Source: Phoronis australis (lineage: Eukaryota > Phoronida > Phoronidae). Taken from it: a stretch of 64,000 bases of DNA. The translations under genes and the position numbers were made by a program. The notes beneath the pieces are model-generated. The model had not been told where the DNA came from and searched no databases. It saw only the letters and a program-made list of their open reading frames with translations. Location: positions 1,186,015 through 1,250,014 of the forward strand of contig NMRA01000057.1 in NCBI GenBank assembly GCA_002633005.1, given 5' to 3'. Below, piece after piece: positions 11,827-23,205 of this stretch. The stretch's first letter is position 1; each line of letters opens with the position of its first letter.

Positions 11827-12631
11827 TGTCAGAATATAGTCTGACAATATTATTAGTTGTTTTGTTTTGTTTTGTTGTTCAGTTTGATTGGCATGACCCC
11901 AGAGTTAAGTACAGTTATGATGAAATTTGTTTACTACAGAATAGTATGGAACTTTTTAGTAGAATGAGCTCAGTAGTGATGATGTAATTTGTTTACGACA
12001 AAATAATGTGGAACTCTTTAGAAGACTGATTTTCAGAACAGTGATGACGTAATTTGTTTACTACAGTATAGTGTGGAACTTTCTAGAAGACTCTAGCATG
12101 ACAGTGATTAATGCAGTCCGGAATATTCTAGAGACTAGTACATGTTTGTAGAATGTTTGGGTAGATTCTGGAAAGTTCTAGAATGTGCTTGAATTGATGA
12201 AAATTTCAAGAACAATGCATTAGGCTATAAATACACAAGTACGGGTTTGTGTTATTCAGATCAAGTCAGATAATCAGCAGTTCAAGAAAGTTAATCAGGA
12301 GAATAACAGTTGAGTTACAGTGGAGAGAATCAGCAGTTACAGCGATATTAAATAGAGAGTCAACTATAGAGACAACAGGTTATTGAATCGACGAGTGTAA
12401 CAGTTGCTGAACTTGTCTCAGAAGTTCATCACAATTCCGAGGCTTCGCAGCATTGGCTGGAGCATAAACAGATATTACGTCGGACGTTTTGTTTCAGTAG
12501 ACTTTTGAACGTACGGTCGGGATTAACAAAGTATTAACTGGAACCAGTCTTCAGTCAATCATCGCACCGAAAGCTATTAGCACCGGTCTGTAACAACCTG
12601 CGCTCACCCATACACGGGGAAAAACGTGACA
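11827..12631. mobile_element. Solo LTR, copy 1
   Basis: Starts TGTCAGAATATAG and ends AACGTGACA, so it has TG...CA termini. It holds a TATA-like ggctataaatacacaag and is flanked by near-identical 5-mers (gtacc/gtccc). The copy at 27536-28216 is strongly similar over its length. No internal retrotransposon sequence lies between the two, which are 15 kb apart. Confidence 0.65.
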
Positions 12632-13625
12632 GTCCCTGAACTACTGTTTTTCTACTTCGTGAATCAAACTTCAATGTCGTGCTGATGAGATTGTGCCACA
12701 GTGCGAGGCATTCATTTGTGGCAGTTATTGCATTGGAATTCATTTTCACTTATATGTTTTGTAACTCTGCCGTTTTTCAATCAAAGTCTACGTTTATTTT
12801 CAAACTATGAATTACTAATATCCTAAATTAAATTCATTTAGTAAGCAATTGATCCGGTTACTTCATGAAATTTAGCGCACGTGCCACCACAAGCATCGCT
12901 TAAATTTATTACAAGGGAAAAATAAACGGACGGAAGTTAGTGAAATTGTTCGCTAAAAATCGAAAAACATCTGTGAAACGCAGGCCCCCGTCGACGTTCT
13001 ATTTTCGTTGACATAACGAGTTGGGCTAGATTTTGAATGGTGAATACTAAGCCATAGTCCCAGCTTTCTTATTCGTGGCTAATTTTGGGAAAACGGGGAC
13101 TTTGCATTAGGCTTATCTACATATCTCAAAAGTCAATTTCAAGAAAGTTCCCAAGAATACACTTACTGTACACGTTTAGTACCAACCACCAGGTGTCAGT
13201 GCAATATTACTAGAACATACAATCAAATGCCAGGAAATATTGTGTCCGTACCTTTCCCATTCAAAAGTCATCTGCTTCATGAAAGCATTCATATGAGGAC
13301 AGGAATAGAGCGGCCAGCTAATGTTATCCTCCTGACTTAGTTAACTTGTTTACATCTACTCTCTACATCGGATAGTATTAATTTTTGGTGAGCAATTACC
13401 AAGGGCCAAGCCTCATCAACCAGCAGACAACAGTTAGAAATTGAGGAAAGCCAAGTCAAGTGCAAAATGTCACCATTCTGATTATCCTTGAAATAAAGCC
13501 GTATGTTAAATTTACACCTTTGCGCAGAGGTGGGTAAAATCTCATCACGTAAATCTGACGCAACATTAGTGTCATTAATACTGCACTTCATTACCTATTT
13601 TTGAAAGTTTGACACCACTAGTGCG
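12632..13625. other. Gene B intron with rearranged blocks
   Basis: 12640-12760 matches gene A 50930-51050 (intron upstream of its Ig exon), while 13050-13450 matches 48570-49030 (intron downstream of it). In gene A these blocks lie on opposite sides of the Ig exon; here both lie upstream of 11484. No confident exon is seen, although 13450-13590 has an open minus-strand frame I do not recognise. Confidence 0.5.
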
Positions 13626-13887
13626 CAGTGGCGGATCTACGAGGGGGTTCAGGGGGTTTAAACCCCCCTTGGGCCAGGACACCATAAAAACAAAAACAAA
13701 AACGTCTCCAGCAAAACAAAAACGGCACCGCTAGCGTGTGTAAACCCCAAGTAAACCAACAAAAAATTGAGGGGGGTTCACTCTGAAAATATAATTTTTT
13801 GCATTGTGAAGTGCTGAGTTTTCGTGGCTTCTCGACAAACAGCGCGGAGATCAATTGTGCGCGCGCTTCCGTCGACACTTTTGAGGA
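13626..13887 (+). mobile_element. End of an hAT-like element, running into the gap
   Basis: Starts cagtggcggatctacgaggg and continues with the poly-G/poly-C stretch often seen at invertebrate hAT ends. 13770-13887 matches 28425-28560 next to an hAT transposase relic (shared gtcgacactt and cgcgga blocks). Confidence 0.5.
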
Positions 13888-14795
13888 NNNNNNNNNNNNN
13901 NNNNNNNNNNNNNNNNNNNNNNNNNNNNNNNNNNNNNNNNNNNNNNNNNNNNNNNNNNNNNNNNNNNNNNNNNNNNNNNNNNNNNNNNNNNNNNNNNNNN
14001 NNNNNNNNNNNNNNNNNNNNNNNNNNNNNNNNNNNNNNNNNNNNNNNNNNNNNNNNNNNNNNNNNNNNNNNNNNNNNNNNNNNNNNNNNNNNNNNNNNNN
14101 NNNNNNNNNNNNNNNNNNNNNNNNNNNNNNNNNNNNNNNNNNNNNNNNNNNNNNNNNNNNNNNNNNNNNNNNNNNNNNNNNNNNNNNNNNNNNNNNNNNN
14201 NNNNNNNNNNNNNNNNNNNNNNNNNNNNNNNNNNNNNNNNNNNNNNNNNNNNNNNNNNNNNNNNNNNNNNNNNNNNNNNNNNNNNNNNNNNNNNNNNNNN
14301 NNNNNNNNNNNNNNNNNNNNNNNNNNNNNNNNNNNNNNNNNNNNNNNNNNNNNNNNNNNNNNNNNNNNNNNNNNNNNNNNNNNNNNNNNNNNNNNNNNNN
14401 NNNNNNNNNNNNNNNNNNNNNNNNNNNNNNNNNNNNNNNNNNNNNNNNNNNNNNNNNNNNNNNNNNNNNNNNNNNNNNNNNNNNNNNNNNNNNNNNNNNN
14501 NNNNNNNNNNNNNNNNNNNNNNNNNNNNNNNNNNNNNNNNNNNNNNNNNNNNNNNNNNNNNNNNNNNNNNNNNNNNNNNNNNNNNNNNNNNNNNNNNNNN
14601 NNNNNNNNNNNNNNNNNNNNNNNNNNNNNNNNNNNNNNNNNNNNNNNNNNNNNNNNNNNNNNNNNNNNNNNNNNNNNNNNNNNNNNNNNNNNNNNNNNNN
14701 NNNNNNNNNNNNNNNNNNNNNNNNNNNNNNNNNNNNNNNNNNNNNNNNNNNNNNNNNNNNNNNNNNNNNNNNNNNNNNNNNNNNNNNNNNNNNNN
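13888..14795. other. Assembly gap (908 N)
   Basis: A run of unknown bases. Sequence just right of it (about 14833-14870, ctggtttctgtaccaactttt) matches gene A 52690-52720, which lies about 65 bp from the V exon. The gene B V exon is therefore expected inside the gap. Confidence 0.95.
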
Positions 14796-14827
14796 CTCAC
14801 ACACACACACACTCACTCACTCACACG
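14796..14827. repeat. CA/CTCA microsatellite at gap edge
   Basis: Runs of ca followed by ctca repeats directly beside the N run. A microsatellite and an hAT end bordering the gap may explain the assembly failure. Confidence 0.85.
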
Positions 14828-16459
14828 CCAGTGCACTGGTTTCTGTACCAACTTTTGACACAAGAAAGAGTGTGTTGTATTAGGTTGCAGAATGGATTTT
14901 TGTGTAAACCTGTCTTCAACTAATTAAAATGAAACAGTCATGCAAATGCCATGGAGTCAACCCACAGTCCACACAGTCTGCATCCGAGGGCTGAAAGTTG
15001 CAAGTGTACTAAGGAGCCTCATAGGCTGTTAACAAAGATACTGGTCAATGTCGGCTTCGCGGCAGTCGCTAGTGGGTTAATCAATGTTTGTTGTGGTGTG
15101 TTACGTAAGATACTTCACCTAACACTCGGGGGTTTTGTACATCAAAGCAGCATTACTAATGTTCGGAATGATCTATAACACATTGATCAGTGACAGTTAC
15201 ATCCATCAATACTGAATTTTCATGCTGTCAATTCGACATTGGTTATTTGTGAGGTCAGGTTAAAATCCAAGCCCATGGGGACCGTGACAAATCTCCATTA
15301 TACAATTTGAATACCTCCAATGCTGTCCGGAAATCTATTATACGAGAACGTGAAAATATATTATGTTTGTTTTCACCCGACCTTTGGTCCCTCAAGCTTG
15401 AGGGCTTGTTCTGCGTAGAGGAGATAAACATCGCTTCTGCAACCGTCCCTGAATGGACAACATCGGTTTTAAGCAGGTGACTGCATTACATGTACCTAGC
15501 TAGATTTTCCTTTCCATTGCAGATCTGTTGTCGAAGCATGCTTCTACGTCGGAAACAAAGAACGAAGTCTTTGAAAATGAACACCTGGTCTTAAAGAAAT
15601 GTATGTAAGTTGTTAATTTACTAAGCGCTTAGCGGGAGGCAGGCATATACATGTAGGGGATCGGGGTTGTAAAATTCGGTACAGCTGAATGAGGAGAAAT
15701 AACACGTAATAGTTTCCGGGAGGAAAGAGCACGGTGAGGTAATTCTTAAGTATCAGTCCACGGACCACAGTCAGTACAGACAAAAGTGGTAAGGAGGGGG
15801 GAGGGGTCAGCCATCCAGAACCACCTTTAGTCTAATAAATCACATTAGGGTATAGAGAAATTGGGTGAAGTATGATACCACAGAGTTTGGTGGTTTTGGA
15901 GGTACTAGAGTAGTCTTCTGGGGGGGGGCAAAAAGGCAATTTCTTTATGCGGAATGAGTCATTTTTACTAAAATTTCTACTGCAGTGTCTGCTTCAAACA
16001 GAATAAGTTTGATATCACGTGATAGGTTCTTAACCAATGTAAGTAAAAAATGGCACCGACGCTAAAATATCCGTTACCATGGTAACACTGGACCTGTTTC
16101 AGTGGAGGTACAATCATGTCATGCTTGTGAAAAACCAGCAGTATGTTTTACCCTCATAGCGAAGCTGCCGGCACGAGGAAACTGAAAATAATAACATGGT
16201 TAAGTAGAAAACGCCATACCCTTGCCGTAGCATAATACAATAATTAACAGAACTGGTCTGCTTAAACGTTTTTAATTATTTTTCGGTAAATAAAACTACA
16301 AGAATGGATCAACTGAAATTTGAAATTTTCGGATGTAATAACTTCCTTTCTCAACAAAAACAGAAATAAAGTAAAATCAAACACAAAATGACAATTGACA
16401 TATAAGATGTGATGTAATGAAAATGATACATTTTTGCGTAAAAAATTCAATGACATATT
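14828..16459. other. Intron 1 of gene B, no gene seen
   Basis: Apart from the short match to gene A near the left end, I see only AT-rich unique sequence, one poly-G run near 15920 and no supported exon. Confidence 0.5.
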
Positions 16460-16985
16460 TTAAGAAGTTTTCATGTTCAATCCATGAGGTTCTATTGCAT
16501 TAAGTTTGTCTATCCAATATTGTTCTCTTTTGAGTCTGTGAGGGGTACTGGGGTGTTGGAGTTTTTCTATTATTTGTACAGAAAGATCTTGAATATTAGA
16601 ATATTATGGTTTTTGGAATTGAAATGATTACCTATAGTATCAGAAATGTTTTTATGTATTATATTAAATCTATGATTACGAAACCGAGTTTGTAGATTAT
16701 GTTGTGTTTGTCCTACGTATTGAATAGAACATTTTTTACAAGTTATAAGGTAAATAATATTGTTGGTGGTGCAATCAGAATAATGTTTTATTTCAAAGTT
16801 TTCATTGGTTTGGGAAGACTGGAAAAAAGTGCTATCGTTGATGAAGTTACACATTTTACACCTAGTTTTGTTACATTGTGTGTTGCCAATAGGTTTGTCA
16901 GTTTGGTGTATATTGTCGATATTAGCTTTAACTAAATAATTTTTTTAGATTTTTACATTTTCTCCAAGAAATTATAGGTGGATGA
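16460..16985 (-). pseudogene. Penelope-like element fragment: GIY-YIG endonuclease C-terminus
   Basis: The minus-strand product reads PPIISWRKCKNL, then LVKANIDNIHQTDK, a Cys-rich knuckle (TQCNKTRCKMC), the GIY-YIG core IIYLITCKKCSIQYVGQT followed by L-x-x-R-x-x-x-H, and ends REQYWIDKLNAIEPHGLN before a stop. This order is characteristic of the C-terminal endonuclease of Penelope-like retroelements, which nicks target DNA. Two frameshifts (around 16600 and 16937) break the frame, and the reverse transcriptase part is missing (5' truncation). It lies in intron 1 of gene B. Confidence 0.82.
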
Positions 16986-16989
16986 GGAA

Positions 16990-19900
16990 ATATGCCGCGT
17001 AGAAAGATGCTTTTTGAAGACGTGGCTAATTCCGTTTAAATATGGATTGAACATAGTTATATTATTTTTAGGACACAAACAGTTCCCACTAAAAATGAAA
17101 TTATACTACAATTGTTCATCTAACTCACTGAATACCAAACTAAAGCATACAATGCGTTGGTTAAATTTATCTATTTATCTGGAACTTCCAGTTGCTTCAT
17201 ACATTATGTGGTACGCAGAGAGAAACAGGTTTGAAAACTCTTGGGAAATGCACAAAAAAATAGAGCGAGACATCTGAGAACCTTAAAAGTGAGAGGAAGT
17301 GATGTGAAGGGGGTGGAACGTGTTCTCTTGAGAAGTAGTCTGTCTGCCTTAGGGGCAGGTACACGTATGCCGCAGGGGCTGGATAATTTACCACCGTAGA
17401 TTCACTTGCCCGAATCATCGATACAACCCTCGACACATATCGGCGTCAAAGGAGACACTGAGTACATCCATTGCACACAGAAGGGGAAATTCGACGAAGG
17501 TCTGAAAACATTACCAAAGGCGCACCGCGATTGCTTATAACTTGGGCCTTATTTCTTCATCTTATTTCAGATGTCTTGAAGTATATGTAGTGTATACAGA
17601 TTGTTACACAACTACTACGTAACTGCTGAGGGGAACAACTGATCAAAATAAATGTCATACCAAAAGTGTTAGCAATATCCTGTCTGTGACAAATTCTGTT
17701 TGGTTAAGTTCATCAGTTTTGTTAAGCACCTAGGACTGCAACATACACCCGAAATAACAGCACTGTTGTCCATGGCTGTCATTCAGTTGTTGCCCTCGAA
17801 TCTTTCTTTTCGGCTCTAATAACTATAACCGCCACTTAATGGTCATTATGACCCATTGACATAGAGAATATAGAGTCATTATAACTTTTCATAATAACTC
17901 CCAAATGTGTTTAAAAATTTTACAGGACTTCTGCCCATGACCTACTTTTAGAGAAAAGAGAGTATGTTACTTCGGCAATTGAATTTCTGAGATTGAATAT
18001 GAAATTAATAAAACATACAAAAGCCGTAAAAATACTGTGTATTAAATTTAATATGTTTATTTTTTCATTACTTTAATTTTAGGAATCGGGAAAGGCTGAT
18101 GCTAAAGAAGTGGCTTCTGCGTAAGCTGAAGACGAGCCGATTATCAGTAAAGGTTGGGTATGGAAAAGTTCAAAACCAACAAGAACGTGCCTTGAACCTT
18201 TGAATATTCCCATCTGGACAACTAAGTGAGAGGGCTAGAGAAAGGCCAAAAAGTCAACATCCAGAAAATGTGTCAAAGAGAACTTGTAACTTGAAGAACG
18301 AGTCGGGGAAAGAGTATTTGCCAAATATTACTGGCTTATACCCCAGGAGTTCCAAAGTAATTTGTTGAGATAGGCTACCCTCATCATATCTGGGAAACTG
18401 TGAGTGTAGGAGATATGACGGAGGATCGACAATGGGCGCTTTAAGATCGATGTAGCTTGATAAAAATTCAGAGGGAGGATGCAGTACATTGCCGGACTGG
18501 ACATGTAAATACTCTGCCTGATCTGCTAAATATAGTGGTAACCTTATCATGTCAGTACAGCTGAATAGGGAATAGGCACTCAGAGCTGTGCTGTTGCAAG
18601 CTTTATTTGCACCAGAACTGCTGTGCAAACAGCGCAAATTCAAATTTACCTGGATTGAATTTTTGGCCAGCCACTGATCATGATCCTGGGTCTGTGGGTT
18701 AAGTTGCTACAGCCACATGGTAATGGTACGTAGTTATTTTTTTTGTTTAGCCACAGGATTTTTTGGTCTGACAGGAATTTTGATTGTGGTCATTAGCTTT
18801 AGAAGTTTGTTTCGTGATTTCTTACCGTTGTGCTGTTTCTTTTCCTTGAAATTGTGTAATTAAACTGAATTCATGTTTCCGCATTTTATTTACCATTATG
18901 GATTTTTTTGTTTGTACATGTGAATGACATTTGAGTCCCTGTTACACTTTGAGTGGTTCTGTTCACATACCTTTCTGTCTGAGTTGTAAGCCCACATTCC
19001 GTCCAGGAGGTAAAGTTTTGATTTAGACCATTTACCTCTATAAACTTGTGTCAATCTGTTCCTTACCCTGATGGGGATTTCTGGAATTGTAGTGAACTGA
19101 CAGTTTGCTATTCCTTGAGACCATATTTTGTGCATAAAATCACACACTATTAGACAAGCCTTCCTATAGAGTCTGGCCTCTAGTAATTGTATATTGCCAA
19201 TTCTTTTCAAATTGCTCAACGGTGGCTGGGAAGCAATACGCGACCTATGTCATGATGGTAAGTTGTCTAAATCAAAAGTGAGTGGAGACGCCACAACCGA
19301 TCAACAAATCACTGCATGGCATCGCCAACAACAGACTGATCAGAAGCAGCCTTGCTCACTACGAAAATGAAATAATCTGACTGTTTCTCACAGGTGTCAC
19401 GGTTGGCCATAGTCCATTCGACACTAAGGAGCTTAGAAAATCACTTCCGGGGCTACTTATTGGGTTCAAGATAATTTTGGTGTTTTAAGGTCAATATATA
19501 CTATTCTTTAAGAATCAAAAAAGTTCCAAGGTTTGACTTGACTTTCGAGACATTTTACCGCAAAGATCTGACTCTTTGCATAATTTGGCACAGAAAACCA
19601 ATCTTCAAAAACCAACAACATTAGACACAAACTGAATGATAATTTGATTAAATTTTGATTATTTCATGTTACTGGACAAGAAAAGTGATAAATATTATAA
19701 CATTAGGTGGAAAACTGCTCAAAAAAGACAAATATAAAAAAAGTTTAGCAGCACCTCCTGTGGCCAGAAAACATATTACTATATTCTAAACTACCAGAAG
19801 AACAATACTAGTGTTAATCGTTTGTTACTTGATAAAGATTTGATACCACAACCTACATACATGTATGAACAACATACAGTTCCAACGTTTCTGCACTGAA

Positions 19901-20090
19901 TTCACTATCATCACTTTGATTAATTTTCACATCTAATTATCATTATCTATATTGCACTTCGTAATCAACCTGCACACGGAACGATACACCCTTCAGTCCT
20001 TACATACACGAGCATGATAAAATTTAAATATTTTCATTTAGGCTACAAATTTAAAGCTTTTTTATCAACATAGCACACACTTTTTTATGG
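16990..20090. other. Intron 1 of gene B, unassigned
   Basis: Short open frames exist on the minus strand (18254-18643, 18896-19219), but none shows a recognisable motif, start context or splice sites I can defend. The remainder is AT-rich. Confidence 0.4.
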
Positions 20091-20131
20091 TTGCTCGTCC
20101 ACTGCATTGTTTATATTCATCATTATTGTCA

Positions 20132-20390
20132 TCAAATGTTGTTTCTTGAGACACCGTGTTCACAATCTCGGCAGTCACACAACTTTGAACATGGCGTGCC
20201 CGACATTATGCAAGAGCACTTTTTTGTACTACAACCACTCTTTTTACACTTGAAATTAAGATTTTTCATGGCACTTTCTGGGGCTAATGGCAGAGTCATC
20301 CAGTGGAAATTTAGACTACCCTGCTCCACAAGTCACCCGTTACGATGAACTGGAGATGGTGCATTGACATGATGTTGCAAGGCTCGTTTG
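20132..20390 (-). pseudogene. Cys-rich (CXC-like) C-terminal fragment of a transposon-associated protein
   Basis: The minus-strand frame encodes RALQHHVNAPSP, then WMTLPLAPES, then a cluster C-K-K-x-G-C-x-x-x-K-C-S-C-x-x-x-G-x-x-C-x-x-x-C-x-C-x-x-C. That arrangement resembles the tesmin/TSO1-type zinc-binding motif and is often found at the C-terminus of uncharacterised proteins scattered in invertebrate genomes. One in-frame stop lies between HRNG and LVEQ, and no upstream part was found, so it is a relic. The link to mobile elements is from family knowledge. Confidence 0.5.
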
Positions 20391-21884
20391 TGAATGGCAC
20401 ACTGGTAGTTTGCTCTTTTTTCATGTAGTAGCAATTAATTATGATTAGCACGAATAATCCAAGTTAATAAAAGTGGTAGCTTGCTTTGTTAACTGTTGAT
20501 GGCTGGTGAGCCGTACAGCTTGCATACAAACGATTCAATGTCTTCCATGAGTTGACCAGGAAACGCAAAGTAATGTTAAGCCCAACTTTAATGACAAAGT
20601 TTAAAAATATCTCTGAATGACTGCACCCTACCCGGAATAAATTTTGTCAACCTGAATGAGCGACATTACTAGCATTGATTGCACCGCACAGTTGCCAATT
20701 TAAGACATGGAATTTTTTAATCATTCTTAACACCGTACATTGTAGTTCAGGCTTTGAAAATAGAGGAATGGCCACTTTGGCAATAGTTTAACTGTGAAAT
20801 TGAAAAATGCCTTATTTACCGCAGAGCTGAAATTTCGTTTGACTCTTCCTGTTATAGTTAGCACGTAATTGGAAGAGTAAAAATTTTGCTACATTAAATA
20901 TTCTCAAATTCAAGAATCTCCAAAATGTGAGACATTGAAATCTGAGGTACGTTTGAATTTTCAAGAATATAAATAACAGAACACGGGCAATATTTTCCTT
21001 TTTTATATTTCTCAAATTCCAAACACAACTCATGTTTTTACATAAAAGGGTCACAGAATAGGCTTGGAAGTTTATAAAGAGCAGTGCCGATCACTCACAT
21101 ATAGGTAAAACTACAGCCTTTAATTTGGGATAGGGACGACCAATAATGTAAATTTATCAAGCAAACTAATTCTTTTTTGTCCGTCCTAAACTAATATTTT
21201 ATTACCATAAATGATAATTTTTCGAATTAAGATTAGGTAGGCCTATTCACAAGCGAACATTTGGAAATGAGATTGGTTTTCAAGTTTTCTTTCGTTTGTG
21301 AATTTCTCTGTGATAGACTTCGGCGAATGATACATTGTGGCGACATATACATTTCTTTGAGCACTGTTAATTGAAATTGAAAAGTGACAATCTCCTTGAT
21401 TTTCTAGTAAGTTCAGCGTCGTTTCTTTTATCAGCTTCGTCTTTTTTATTTTTAAGAGTACTGTTGTTTCGATTTCTTTTGCATCCGTTAGGTGTCTGTA
21501 ATACTGCCTGTGAGGACCTTTTGTGCAATGGCTGTCGTGAAAGGTTTAAATTATGCCGATAAACCCTTCATTGCTGGCGTAACCGGAACTTTGTCACTGA
21601 TAGTCTCCATTAACACTGCCGCAATATTTTCAGTACAATTTGCATAATCAGTCACTTATTCTGCGTGTTACTTGTAGAGAGAGGTCAGTTTCGTGTGAAT
21701 AGTTAATTCTAGGCTTAACTTTTGATCGGTAGTGTTCCCTTAGAATTCCGAATGCTTCCATCTCGTCGTTTATTCCTTCTGCCATAAGGAGTGACATGCT
21801 CCTGTCATCGATATATTGTAGCAGTCCTGCAAATGCTTCGCTTTTTATCTGCAGCCACCGAATCCAATACCGGAGTTGCAGCCG

Positions 21885-23205
21885 AATCGATTTAACGATT
21901 GCGCATGCACGGAAATCAGGGTGCGCAAAGGCTATTAGGACTGATTAACGTATGTGGAATGACCGACTGGTTCGCACGACGTGTGACTTGTGCGCATTTA
22001 ACTACGCCGTTGTATGTAATTCTGCCGCTATTCGCCCTAATAAGCGCCCATGCCCTATTAGTGCCCCCCCCCGCGTTTTCAGACTTCGCTAAAGTAAGCG
22101 CCCACCCCAAGACCTACATGCGAAAAATGCCTTACCTACAATTCTAAAATTCAACAGTAACGTCTACAATTTTTGAATTGAAAGATCCAACAGCCCTGAG
22201 TTTGTAGACCACGAGCCTCACCGTTATGTCAGTATACACTTCAATCTTACGCTGCGATTCAAAAACAACGCAAAAGTTTTGCTGCTCTTGCTAGGAATCT
22301 GCCCCACTATTGTCTGGACCTTGAAAACATACGGACTCAGCGGAATTGTCAGTGGGATTGCATTGTATCTTTCCAGTACAGATCTCCGGCCTCAACAGGA
22401 ATCCAGACTTCTTGGTACACGTAAAAACCGTGAATCGAAGACTAATAAAAAGACTCGACTAGTGTTAGCAAACGGCCAAGAAGCGAGCTGCATAATGCAC
22501 CGACTGTCATCGAAGACATTTAGTGGGGAACTACACTATTCATGAAATGGGTAACATAGCGTCGGCAAGAAATACATATTGGCACTAATTTCCGAAAGTT
22601 TGTAATACCGTAAAAACTTTTGCATTATTTTTACCAGAAATTATTTAACTAATCATATTTGGTGTTTTTAAAGTCGAAATGACCCACTGATAGTGAACAC
22701 ATTCGCACCCTTACACCCCGAATCTTCCGGAAAGCCATGTAGCTGTAACACTACGGTCACGCATCCACTCACCCGACATATCGGTCTCACCGAAACAAAT
22801 CTCGTATGTTTTTAGCAGATGAGGCCAGCAAGCCACTCTCTGTTTTACTGCTTGATTTAATTTCTTTCGTTACAATGAACACCATCATTAAATCGCATTT
22901 ACTCTGGCAAATGAACTCTGATGACAAGCACACGTACGCTTACTTTCTCACACACACGCACAAAAATTCAAAACAAATGTCAATTGACAACAACATGTGT
23001 GTTCCTCCTGAGGTTTTTCTCGTGTTGCGGGCTACAATCTAGCGCAGATTTTGACTTCATCTGCAGTTAATCCAGGCTCCACAAAAACTTAAAAATCTTG
23101 AAGACGCTATTTGGAAAACTTAAGGAGGATTTCAGGTAATTTTTTGAGTCGAAACTATATTCTTATTCTTATTCAAGAATTCAAGTTGCCCTATTGACAA
23201 TTGCG
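21885..23205 (+). repeat. 1.3-kb dispersed repeat, forward copy
   Basis: The segment from about aacgattgcgcatgc to ttgccctattgacaattgcg recurs in inverse orientation at 34425-35720. The two copies show scattered substitutions and small indels. No protein was recognised; the class is unknown. Confidence 0.6.

Noticed and set aside
13337-13591. Minus-strand frame at the place where a third gene B Ig exon would be expected
   Set aside because: It lacks the Cys-Trp-Cys pattern of the Ig exons and no phase-1 splice pair was found.
13778-14923. Long open frames of 320-374 codons on both strands
   Set aside because: They run through the N gap; the open length is an artefact of unknown bases.
18254-19219. 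Two minus-strand frames of 107-129 codons in gene B intron 1
   Set aside because: No recognised domain, no paralog in gene A, no convincing splice context.
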